Below are positions 44,201 to 54,830 of a stretch of 64,000 nt of DNA, one piece after another; within the stretch, counting starts at the first letter, position 1, and each line of letters starts with the position of its first letter. The stretch comes from Paraphysomonas bandaiensis (taxonomy: Eukaryota; Chrysophyceae). The notes below the pieces were generated by a model, which searched no databases, was not told where the DNA came from, and saw nothing but the letters and a program-made list of their open reading frames with translations. The translations under genes were made by a program, and so were the position numbers. Location of the stretch: contig CBFFRP010000436.1 of NCBI GenBank assembly GCA_965644295.1, forward strand, positions 25,160-89,159, given 5' to 3'.

Positions 44201-44418
44201 ACGTTGCTTTGATAGTTTAATAATCTTTGCACGATTTTTGTATGGATGCCATATAGAAGCACATGAATTGGATGTTCCTGTAGACAGAATACATGTCAAA
44301 TAATACAGTCGTATATGAATATCTATAGAGAACCTAAATCAATACCGATAACTGGAGTGTTATCTATGCTATGAGCAGATGTCTGCCATATATCAGACAC
44401 AGGGCTCGTTGAGGACAT
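41281..44418 (-). CDS. Hsp70-like chaperone with C-terminal membrane span
   Basis: Six exons on the minus strand: 44334-44418, 44203-44277, 43522-43731, 43026-43423, 42676-42864 and 41281-42492, giving 722 residues. The ATPase domain is clear: VIGIDLGTSNS at 23-33, LIESTAAALGYGL, the phosphate loop VFDMGGGTTDATV and the adenosine loop VVLVGGSSLIPSV. Two acidic, Ser/Gly-rich insertions split subdomain II. A short beta substrate-binding part follows, then a hydrophobic span (about GFPLLMVYTIFLLSLYIAIKI) and a 41-residue polar tail with Cys residues. The alpha-helical lid is absent. No signal peptide is visible, so the ATPase domain is predicted to face the cytosol. Intron 2 holds a minisatellite. 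Confidence 0.85.
43738..44195. repeat. TATATGTG-rich minisatellite inside the Hsp70-like gene
   Basis: Units of about 26-28 bp alternate between TATATACGGTGTGTTATATA and TATATGCTGCATGTGTTATA types, about 16 in all. The array fills nearly all of intron 2 (43732-44202). Confidence 0.93.
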
Positions 44419-44559
44419 CTAGAGGGTATGGAAGGTAAAGAGGGGTACTAGAGGGATAGAATGACACCTCACAATGGGATTTAAGATATGAGTTAGATAT
44501 ATATTAGCATAGAAATTAGTGTGTATATATAGAATGAGTGTTATATATATACATATACA

Positions 44560-44566
<7 letters not shown>

Positions 44567-44595
<29 letters not shown>

Positions 44596-45604
44596 TGTAT
44601 GTATGTATGTATGTATGTATGTATGTATGTATGTATGTATGTATGTATGTATGTATGTATGTATGTATGTATGTATGTATGTATGTATGCATGCATGTAT
44701 GTATGTATGTATGTATGTATGTATGTATGTATGTATGTATGTATGTATGTATGTATGTATGTATGTATGTATGTATGTATGTATGTATGTATGTATGTAT
44801 GTATGTATGTATGTATGTATGTATGTATGTATGTATGCATGCATGTATGTATGTATGTATGTATGTATGTATGTATGTATGTATGTATGTATGTATGTAT
44901 GTATGTATGTATGTATGTATGTATGTATGTATGTATGTATGTATGTATGTATGTATGTATGTATGTATGTATGTATGCATGTATGTATGTATGTATGTAT
45001 GTATGTATGTATGTATGTATGTATGTATGTATGTATGTATGTATGTATGTATGTATGTATGTATGTATGTATGTATGTATGTATGTATGTATGTATGTAT
45101 GTATGTATGTATGTATGTATGTATGTATGTATGTATGTATGTATGTATGTATGTATGTATGTATGTATGTATGTATGTATGTATGTATGTATGTATGTAT
45201 GTATGTATGTATGTATGTATGTATGTATGTATGTATGTATGTATGTATGTATGTATGTATGTATGTATGTATGTATGTATGTATGTATGTATGTATGTAT
45301 GTATGTATGTATGTATGTATGTATGTATGTATGTATGTATGTATGTATGTATGTATGTATGTATGTATGTATGTATGTATGTATGTATGTATGTATGTAT
45401 GTATGTATGTATGTATGTATGTATGTATGTATGTATGTATGTATGTATGTATGTATGTATGTATGTATGTATGTATGTATGTATGTATGTATGTATGTAT
45501 GTATGTATGTATGTATGTATGTATGTATGTATGTATGTATGTATGTATGTATGTATGTATGTATGTATGTATGTATGTATGTATGTATGTATGTATGTAT
45601 GTAT
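44567..45604. repeat. (GTAT)n tetranucleotide array, about 1 kb
   Basis: More than 250 GTAT units with three interruptions, GCATGCATG at about 44,689 and 44,837 and a single GCATG at about 44,978. It starts about 150 bp upstream of the Hsp70-like start codon. It is the same repeat family as the (CATA)n array at 32854, in the opposite orientation. Open frames across it are artefacts. Confidence 0.97.
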
Positions 45605-46318
45605 GGTGGTGCATTGCATTGCAGTACATGTTTGGGCATTTGGTCGACTCAATTAGCGTGCTCTTATTCATCATAACGCGGAATGTATTTCTAGGGAGCC
45701 TCATCAAATCAACCTTAAAATCAGATGTGTTCGTATATCCACCACAACGGGGACTTCAGCGTCATTGTCTTCTGTGAGAACGATTACATGCGACACACTG
45801 AAGAGTGCTTGGCTGAGGTCCACTAAATTACCCCTATTCGATTATTCTTTCGTACTAAGCTTGCACACGCCATTGGAGTTTATTGGTGTAAACCGGTCAG
45901 CGTTATATGTTACGACATTTTTCAGTGTAAAACCAAATTCAATTTTCTTTTGCTACAATGGTGCACATCACAAACGCGCACTATTTTATTGTAATCTCCT
46001 TAGCAACTAGTAACACCTCACGATTTCGGGTTCTTTTTTCAGTCGTTGTATTTCCACACACGCGAAATTTGTACGACAATTGCGAACTGATAGAAGGGTC
46101 CTTCGTACTGCGATGCACACTTTTACAGTGTCTATTTTTCCATCCTGCATCTTTGGTACGCGCAAGCGCAACAAGTCTGGGCACCTAGATTAGTATCTCG
46201 ACTTCTGCACATAGAAGAAAAATGAAGGGTGTATATTTCCCTTACGTAAAATATATTTCACCAGTCCCTCAACAGCACCTTTTCGTGGTGTTCTGGAGGA
46301 AACTTACTGGGGATAAAG
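45605..46318. other. Region with unassigned short ORFs
   Basis: Overlapping open frames at 45765-46010 and 45958-46188 (+) have balanced composition but no recognisable domain or clear splice partners. They may be exons of an unknown gene; I cannot support a model. Confidence 0.4.
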
Positions 46319-47126
46319 CAGGGCTAGGAAACAATATATTGAATTGCAATACATTGTACAATATATTGCAATATATTGTAAAATATATTGATTGGTCGAC
46401 CGGCCAAAAATCCCATCAATATTGTTTCTGTTAAAGTAGCTCACAATATATTGCAATATATTGCAATCAATATTATGATAGTCATATAAGAGAAGATTCT
46501 CAACTGTAGGGTGCAAAATGGATATAAATAACCGAGAAATTGATTACAGCATTACAGAGGATGATGAAGCTGATGTTGAATGTTGACTACGCAAATAAAA
46601 ATCTTCAGTCATCTCAAAAAATTTAGAAACGTACAGGTCCACGAGTCGTTAACGGTTACCAGGCCCTGGTATGTACTTCCAATACATGGGAACGTCTGTT
46701 CAGCGCAGCTAAAAATATTATTATATCAGTGTTGCGCAATAGTATCCATCCTACTTAATATGCTGTTGTTTCTGAAAGCTATTCGACAGTTGTGGCCGGA
46801 TACTAGCATATTTCGATTAATACTGTGGATGAATATGGTGATGTTGACTTCACCAATGATGGCTCAGAGGATGAGGAAGAGGCGGATTTTTATTAGCTAT
46901 AAGCAGTAGTTGGTTTCGTTGTCATGTGATCTTAATGACTAACACTAAAAGTGGAGTCTACGGATATGTTTACTTACTGATTAGTCATACTAATATATTG
47001 CAATACATTGACAATAAATTGCAATATATTGTAATTGTATTGTTGGGCCTGTTTAAAATCTCCATCAATAGTATTGATGGAGCGCTCTCAAACAATAGTA
47101 TTGCAATATATTGTTTCCTAGCCCTG
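46319..47126 (+). mobile_element. hAT element relic with exact 8-bp target duplication
   Basis: The 808-bp element is bordered by GGATAAAG at 46311-46318 and 47127-47134. Its terminal inverted repeats are at least 23 bp, beginning CAGGGCTAGGAAACAATAT at both ends. CAATATATTG motifs are repeated inside both ends. The 8-bp duplication and CAGGG ends identify the hAT superfamily. It contains a decayed transposase fragment at about 46,650-46,800. A related element end lies at 60601. Confidence 0.93.
46650..46800 (+). pseudogene. hAT transposase C-terminal dimerisation region, decayed
   Basis: One frame reads NGYQALVCTSNTWERLFSAA and on to a stop after NSIHPT. The next frame continues NMLLFLKAIRQLWP. 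Together they match the hAT C-terminal signature (R-x-FSxA, then the LLFLK helix), broken by one frameshift. The rest of the transposase is not recognisable. Confidence 0.8.
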
Positions 47127-47584
47127 GGATAAAGGTTAGGGATACGTTACAACATATGATTTCAATTCCAACAGAGATGGTGGTTTTGGATCAACTGGTG
47201 TTTAAATAAAATGAAATTAAACAACACACGATTGAAACACACGACGTAAACCGCTGGTTCTTCGCTTACTAGGTGCAACGAGGAGGTCTGCATTAAGTCT
47301 CTCACCCCACACGTTTACCTCTCCCACATCATGCACAAGTGGAAACGCCACGGTGCAGCCTCCGCTAGCTACTTTTCTTCTACTCGTGATCCACGATATC
47401 TCCCCAATCCACTGCCTCGCCCATATTTCTCAGGCTGGGTACATTCGATTCACTATAGTACAGAATCCTGTGATTCCACAAAGTCCTGCAGCTCCCTACC
47501 CCAAGGGACGCCCCCCTTACTAACCCCATCTGCATTTCCAAGACTCACGTCCATAGAGATCATCCCTCCCTCACATACAAGAAC

Positions 47585-47660
47585 TGAAGTGGTCGCACCT
47601 TGGTGCTTGCGGCGATGCATATGCAGCTTTTGTAGCGTTATATAATAGTAGGATATCAGA
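47585..47660 (+). repeat. Dispersed repeat family R, copy 3
   Basis: It contains GTGGTCGCACCTTGGTGCTT, then GCGGCGATGCATATGCAGC and TAGTAGGATATCAG, the same order as in the other copies. Confidence 0.65.
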
Positions 47661-48040
47661 GTTTGTTCTAGTAGTTAGGTAGAGGTATAGGAATCTATTT
47701 AGTTTGACTAGTTTTCATCCAGCAACTTATCTGGTGCTGATTCTCGACGCCTATTGCATACATATAGTCAGCATATATATTGTTCTGCCTACTCGTAGCC
47801 TAGAGCTTGTGTGTACAAGGGACACTGGTAAATGTCACGTGTGTAGACGTCTCTGGGCCTTGGCGAAAAAACAGGCACCCGAGAATGGATCCACCTCAAA
47901 GGAATCCGGGGTATTGGACTGCCTGATGAAGTCAAGTATCCGAGATGTTCACCTTAAAGGACTTCAAAATCTTGAAGTCAGCAGATGTCAGGTATATATC
48001 AACATTCTGCTTGCTCACTGCGTTCGCCTTGACTGATAGA

Positions 48041-48117
48041 GCGAAAGTGGTTGCACCTTGGTGCTTGCGGTGATACACAAACAGCTTTCGTAGCGCTGAA
48101 TAAAGTAGGATTTCAGG
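48041..48117 (+). repeat. Dispersed repeat family R, copy 4
   Basis: It contains GCGAAAGTGGTTGCACC, TTGGTGCTTGCGGTGAT, ACACAAACAGCTTTCGTAGC and AGTAGGATTTCAG. This copy is the closest to the inverted copy at 29706. Confidence 0.65.
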
Positions 48118-48831
48118 GTTAATCACTGACTCTTAAACGCCTACTGCTAATAATAGTCAAACATTCATTACTAGCTTATAATCGTATATGTGCTCTATGG
48201 CATTATTTGAATGCGGTGGAAATCCACCGTCATTTTGACGACTGCGAGCGATTCTCTTGGTATCTGGGCCATTTTCAGATTCCGGAGAAATCCCGCGAAA
48301 TCTTAGCAAGGTGAACACGGATGTAGTGGCTACAACCTGCGCCAATTAATTATTACAGTGTCCTGTTAACAATACATAAAATATTTGTAGCATAATATAT
48401 TTCACATAGTGACGGACCCATACATACTTGCAAGAACAAGGATTAAAATTCTCTACTCGTAGATGCGTATGTGAATAGAATTTGAGTTAGTGAAATATAA
48501 AAATTGTCTATGCAGCATAAATTATGCATTCAAAAGCATTGATATATCGGTGCCAGCTTGTACGATAAGGATTGAAGAATTATCTACCATTTCATAGCAG
48601 TGCTTGATTTAATGCGAATCATACGACTCAAAACAAGGTATATATTTTAGTTACGTTAACATTAGAGAGTAGTTTATGAGTATATTGATTTACGTAACGA
48701 TTACTTCATTGTAATAAGGCTATTTCAATGGAGTACTCAGTACACTACAACTAAAAACAACTGTAATACAATACCAATTTTAAAATATAAAACGTTGGCT
48801 TACACCATGTAACTCAGCAATAGTGCTACCA

Positions 48832-51800
48832 TTATATATTTCGCACTGCTTTAGATGATGTACTTCCGCCAGATACCCCCATAGCAGACATATTTAAATT
48901 TTGTTTCTTGATGTAGACGTAACGGGTATAACACTGGGCTCTATTTCGACTTCCGACATCTTTCGCAACTCTGTTGAAATCAATACACGAGGTGCTATCA
49001 CTGCGCTGTACAGTATAAGCTGAAACCGCTGTGAGGAGCTTGTTGGTCTACCACACCACAATTACCAGCCACTTTAAATAAATGTACAATGACAATATAC
49101 TGCACATGATATTGTCTACAGCAATACGACATGCACTGAGCGCTGGCGAATTACGTGTATATATATACCTCACAGATACATACCTCTTCCTCAGTCCACG
49201 CCCCAGTTCTCATTCCCTCTGAGTGTCTGATACTATCCCGGTGACGTTGAGCGCACTGCTCTGAGGACCGACGAACACCCATTTCATGGAGGCGGTCGGA
49301 CACCAACAACCAATCGACTTTTCCTTCCGTCGAGCTATTGACAACCGCTTCTTCCAACATGTCATCCTGAACTAACAGTTTAATAATATCTTATACTTGA
49401 TACATCTCTAATCTTTTGAACGTACACTATACTCTAAAATGTTACACTATATACAGACATTGTATGCGAAGAAGATTCTCACCTCGTCAGAGTCCCACAT
49501 ACCACATTTGATGTTTTGAAACCTAACCACCGTATAAGCGTCACACATTACTCCGCTATATACTGAAGCATACACATACTACTTTAACAGCTATAAGAAT
49601 ATACACTTCTAGGTAAAAATAATATTTACAATGTTTAGATGAAATTAAAAAGAAATGTTCACGTATAATACTCACAGTCTAGTGTTACCTGCGCTTCAGG
49701 GTCATGTTCCACCTCATACTGCATTGATGGGCTGTTCTGCGCCCGTTGAAGCTGGCAGCAACTTCCTGCCATGATACTTTCTGCTCTGTCTGTCCAGAAA
49801 GCGTTTGGTTGTTGGTCGTATCACAGAGGTTGCTTGACTCCATAACACCAGCCAAGCACTTCGAAACAGCTTCAATGAGAATACGATCCTGAGTACGAGG
49901 TCATATTGTTCACTACATTGCACTTGTCTAACTTTACAAAGAACATCTAATATATACACGACCATAGCAAACAGTACTTCAGTATACTCAATACTACGAC
50001 TAAAACTATAGTAGTCCGGGTAAAGAGGACGCATGCTGTACATAAATACTATATGTACACTGCACTGTACCTCCTCTGCAGTCCACGTTCCAGTCTTGAC
50101 CTTACTCGAACGGTGTTTCAAAGTATTATGCCACCTCTTCCTACACTGGTCAACAGATCTGCAAATTAAAGTAATAAAACCCATTTCCACAAGGAAGGAG
50201 TGCACACAAATAGTACTAGTTCGGTGGCACTACCACTCAGTCGTACTAATGAATTCAAAACGTACGAGCTTTCAGCAACTAACCTGGATCCTATATAAGC
50301 TCCTACTGCCTCCCATAACACAGATCCCCCTCTACCTTGCTTATCGTACATTGCCATACCTTCAAGCATCTTCATATCCTATTTGAACAGTTACTACTAT
50401 ACATAATATATATGAATATATTTATTGTAACAATATACACCGTTATATATAAACCACTATATACAGACAGTGACACAGTGTAACAATACAGGGACATGTT
50501 GAACAGGACCTCTTCAGGTGTCCATGCCCCTTCATTCCGTCCCTCTGATCGTTGTGATAATAAGTGCCATCTTGCTTTGATTTGATTGACAGATCTCTGT
50601 GTGTTTAGCTGTTTGATTACAGTGTTCCACGGTATGCCTCGTTTAGAGGATTGATTGGATGATACCTCTTGTACTACCTCACACAAAGCTTTGTCCTATA
50701 GTATTGTTAACATCACGTGTGTGTGATGATATGTTATATGTTATATATATAATGTTATTATGTTGCATGTGTTATGCTGTATATGTTATGTTGTATATAT
50801 GTATTATGTTGTGCTCGTTACATATGCATGTGCTATATGTTATGCTACGTTCTATGTGTGTTAGTTTATATGCTATTTCATATATGTTATTTTGTAAGTG
50901 TTATATTTGTTTTGTCATATATGAAATTTTTGTAACGCTATGCATGTTGTATACGGCTATATAAGTTATGTGTTCAAAATGTGTATGCAATATGTTATGA
51001 TATGTTATTTTATATATGTCGTACTATATATATGTGTATATGTTACACATGCTATATGTGTTATATATGCTATATATATGTGTATATGTTATACATGCTA
51101 TGTATATCTGTTAGTCTATATGTGTTATGTTATATATTGTGTTATGCTATATATGTTATATGTGTTATATATGCTATATATGTGTGTATATGTTATACAT
51201 ATCTTATGTTGTGTATTGTATATATGTATTGTTACATATGATATGTTATACATGCTATAGATGTATATATATGTGTATATACTCTATTGTATATATGTAT
51301 GTGTGTGTCTATATATGTGTATGTGTGTGTGTCTATATGTATATATGTATATATATGTGTATGTGTGTGTGTCTATATGTATATATGTATATATATGTGT
51401 ATATGTTACACATGCTATGTATATCTGTTAGTCTATATGTGTTATGTTATATATTGTGTTATGCTATATATGTTATATGTGTTATATATGCTATACATGT
51501 GTGTATATGTTATACATATCTTATGTTGTGTATTGTATATATGTATTGTTACATATGGTATGTCATACATGCTATAGTTGTATATATATGTGTATATACT
51601 CTATTGTATATATGTGTGTATATGTTATACATGCTATATGTGTTATATATGTCGTACTATACATGTGTGTATATATGTGTGTATATGTGTTATATATGTG
51701 TATATACTCTATTGTATATATGTGTATGTGTGTATGTGTATGTGTATGTGTGTGTGTCTATATGTCTATATATGTGCACCTGATTATCAGTCCAAGGGAG

Positions 51801-51872
51801 AGAGTTGGAGCCTTTATGCCTTTTCAGAGAAGGTTGTTCAGTTCCCTGAGCCTCTCCCCCACCCTCCTCCAT
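48832..51872 (-). CDS. Five-repeat Myb/SANT DNA-binding protein
   Basis: Eight exons on the minus strand: 51780-51872, 50510-50695, 50284-50378, 50071-50158, 49689-49888, 49483-49522, 49184-49366 and 48832-49047, giving 366 residues. All joints are GT-AG and keep the frame. The protein is almost wholly tandem Myb repeats of about 55-75 residues. Each begins with a W-T/S-x-E-E-like motif (LPWTDNQ, GAWTPEE, GTWTAEE, GMWDSDE, GAWTEEE) and ends with an R-S-x-x-Q-C-x-x-R-W recognition helix (for example RSVDQCRKRW and RTAHQCSMRW). The last repeat is the most divergent. The layout recalls SNAPC4- or Reb1/DMTF-type factors. Intron 1 is about 1.1 kb of TATATG repeats. Confidence 0.85.
50735..51770. 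repeat. TATATG/TGTGTA-rich tandem repeats in Myb intron 1
   Basis: About 1 kb of irregular repeats of TGTTATATATG and TATATGTGTATATG types. A block of about 310 bp (about 51,045-51,290) recurs at about 51,400-51,610, so higher-order duplication is visible. All open frames across it are artefacts. Confidence 0.9.
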
Positions 51873-52602
51873 GGCTATTAGAGATCTAGTTGTCACGTCT
51901 ATTAAAATGATCTTATATACATCATTATCAGCAACTGTATGCCTGTTTTTATATAGTATATCGCTATATATACAAAATCTCCAGTTAATCTTATATAGAA
52001 ATTCATGGTATATAGAAAAAAACCTGAAAACTCCATAGTGTGTATAGATATCCCTGCTTTTTATTAAAACTCATAACTTTCTCTGAAAAAAAATACTCTT
52101 TATTTCACAAATTTTGTGATATCCACACCTAGGTTTTGTTGTAAAAACCCAGTTTTCGTGGTAAACCCCAGGTTAGTTAGTAAACCACCAGCTTTAGGAG
52201 AGTAAAACCATGGTTTTCTAGTCAAAAAAAGCCCATACCAAGCCTAAAATCGTCAACATTTGGCCACCATAACGAGAGTTTCCACCATTTCTCATCTAGA
52301 ATGGGATACGTATACCTCCATATGGATTCTTGTTGTATAGTAAAGAGAAGGGCATCATATTTCTTCTTTCTTTATAGTAAACCCAATACATTATGAATAC
52401 ACCGATATGATTGGTTGATATTGTTTCCATATTCTTCGTATATGGTAATATGTATATATGTATATGAGACTGAGAGTGTATCACTGTACGTATATATCCA
52501 TATATATATCCACCTCCACCGCACACATACATACATAGAGAAGAACTCTCTATATATATACAATAATCTTAAGAAGAATCAATCCTAACATATCCTACAC
52601 AT

Positions 52603-53370
52603 ATGGAAGACTTGTCCAATGAAAAGAAAGAGCTGTTACAGACTGTATCTGGAGATATAACTGTATGTAACACCACGCCCATGAAACTATACGCAGGTCC
52701 TCGTATATCCACTATAAACAATCAAGTGGCTCTGATAGGACGTCCACATATTGTATTTAATAATCCTAAAGAGATTCTAGAAGGAATCTTTCAAGTTCGA
52801 TCTGCTGATGATGAGTTATGTATAGCTATAGGGTGTCCTCCTGCATATATGTGTACATACAAAGCCATACCTGATTGTGGATTAATATTATCAGTAGATT
52901 CGAATGATGTACGTGTACGAAGTAAGCCACATGATGTAGATGATAGTGATAATCCTCTCATTGTTAAGGAATCGTTTCCATCGAGCTTTAGTTTTGAAGA
53001 AGACACTAGACTACACTTTAAAGTGGACTTACGAGAGAGTACAAATAACAAGGTCACCTTTACAGTGACTGAATTATTGGAAGAGGATAAAGAAGGAAAG
53101 CGTGTTTCTGTGGAATCTGAAGTATCCCCGGAAAACACACAGGGTGAAAACTGTGTTGTGTTTAATCGTGAGGAGGGGCGACTGGGGATACTTCTCTCCT
53201 TGAAGGTGGACGGCGAGGAACGTATAGACGCTTTGCGTAATCTTGCTGATTCTGAGGACAAACCTGAGGTCCCTGGCGTACTTCAGAGTCAGGTAGATGC
53301 TGAATTCAGACTTAGCGTTGACATAAACCCAGGCATGGAGTATCAAACCGTGGACACGAGCGACGGTTGA
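52603..53370 (+). CDS. Acidic protein of unknown function
   Basis: A single-exon ORF of 255 residues from the ATG at 52603. I do not recognise the family. It is acidic throughout, with alternating hydrophobic and polar residues (for example PHIVFNNPKEILEG, TRLHFKVDLRES, KVTFTVTELLEE) suggesting beta-sheet folding. It has no signal peptide or membrane span. Codon use and uninterrupted length support a real gene. It is divergent from the Myb gene, whose start lies about 730 bases upstream on the other strand. Confidence 0.65.
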   Translation: MEDLSNEKKELLQTVSGDITVCNTTPMKLYAGPRISTINNQVALIGRPHIVFNNPKEILEGIFQVRSADDELCIAIGCPPAYMCTYKAIPDCGLILSVDSNDVRVRSKPHDVDDSDNPLIVKESFPSSFSFEEDTRLHFKVDLRESTNNKVTFTVTELLEEDKEGKRVSVESEVSPENTQGENCVVFNREEGRLGILLSLKVDGEERIDALRNLADSEDKPEVPGVLQSQVDAEFRLSVDINPGMEYQTVDTSDG

Positions 53371-54830
53371 TAGAGACAATGTCTGATATCAAGTAGATTA
53401 CATTTAGTCGAATAGTGTTGTGTATATATGAACACACAGTCTTTACTTCACCTAGAGAATACAGTTACTAATTACAGTTAATAGTACTAATTAAAGTTCA
53501 TAATTTTCGCTACTATGGCATATCGTGATTCTGATTTGTATTTAACATACCATTGTTTATAGTGTTATAATGTTCAAAGTACTTTGATATTATCATGTGA
53601 TATTGATCACAGTTCAGTTATTTTGTTCTCCAATTCCGATATCAGATACATATTATAGAAATATCTCAAATTCTCTTCCATTTTACACATTGATGTAATC
53701 ACAAACTTAAAATACAGAATACAAATCTTTAACTTGTTTATAGTGTTGACAATACTTTTACGAGGAGTTTAACAATAGGTTGATCTTTTCCAGCATAATT
53801 TCACATTATGCAAGCCGAAAAAACATGTGTGTAGGATCTAATTAAGTATTGTCATACGCCTAGGAAACTTCGTAGTCGTAATTGAGTAGATAACTCGTGA
53901 AAAAGTTGAACACAATCACCACGAAGAATGGAAAAAATAGCTGCAATGATGACAGTAAATTTTCTTCAGGTCTAGTCCTTAGAAGAGTATATCTGATGAC
54001 AATGTAAGAGTATTATCTTATCCTATATAAATAGTGATTAGATAAACGTGCATACTTTAACTTGAATGACAATATTTACATCATATCACGACAGGTCGAC
54101 ACACGTTACGTGCATTAATGTTGATCGTCACAGTTAATCACAGTCTTTCTCATCTAAACAAGATAGTTAGGCATCATACAGCATCCTTTGAAGATATTTA
54201 ACTGACAATGATTGTTAGGCATGATCAGTCCATGTATTTAAATGTTGCATGCAATGCATGCAGCTCATATATGCAGAAACATGCATTGCATGCACTCTTC
54301 TACATGCCACTATACCCTGTTGAATATCATGGGATGCTAGATGCAATTGGTAAGAAGTTTATTCCTTTTGAACTAGTCTTTCAATGTCCAGCCATGTGGA
54401 TGATATCTTAAATAGATATTCCTCGTATGGACACACTGTACAAGTCTGTTAATGACACAATATCCGAAGATTTACATGATTCCATGATTTATATGTATAA
54501 AATACTGTATTTTCAACGTAAAGGTGAAAATAGGTGAAATTCTATCAAAATTCAGGAAATATGTATAGATACATATGTGTATGTATGTGTATGTGTATAT
54601 ATTGGGACTGTATATATACGAGTGTTGTGTATGTATGTATAGATACAGTGCGGTGTATGTGTATGTGTATATATGTGTATGTATGTATAGATACAGTGCT
54701 GTGTGTGTGTATGTATGTATATCTCCAATAGAAGGCTATCTCACACATACATACACACAGATACAATCAACTCTCTTCCTTCTAACCATACTCACTTATC
54801 TTCTTATCTAACACATCTCTCTAATCCAAC
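53371..54830. other. AT-rich intergenic region
   Basis: No gene was recognised. It contains repeated ATGCAATGCATGC-type palindromic motifs at about 54,247-54,294. A GTATGTGTATGTG-rich stretch at about 54,575-54,720 lies just upstream of the next gene. Confidence 0.5.

Larger units (their letters stand above)
47127..48831. other. Region with dispersed repeats and no recognised gene
   Basis: Two copies of repeat family R lie at 47585-47660 and 48041-48117. Open frames at 47331-47645 and 47704-48036 overlap or adjoin these repeats and carry no recognisable domain. Confidence 0.5.

Noticed and set aside
43700-44303. Tyr/Cys/Val-rich ORFs in three frames
   Set aside because: They are translations of the minisatellite inside the Hsp70-like intron.
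32854-45604. CRISPR array or centromeric satellite
   Set aside because: The repeats have no unique spacers, and the arrays are simple microsatellites near ordinary genes.
44419-45777. Open frames of nearly 400 codons on both strands
   Set aside because: Same reason: they are translations of the (GTAT)n array.
50659-51889. Tyr/Cys/Met-rich ORFs on the plus strand
   Set aside because: They are translations of the TATATG repeats in Myb intron 1.
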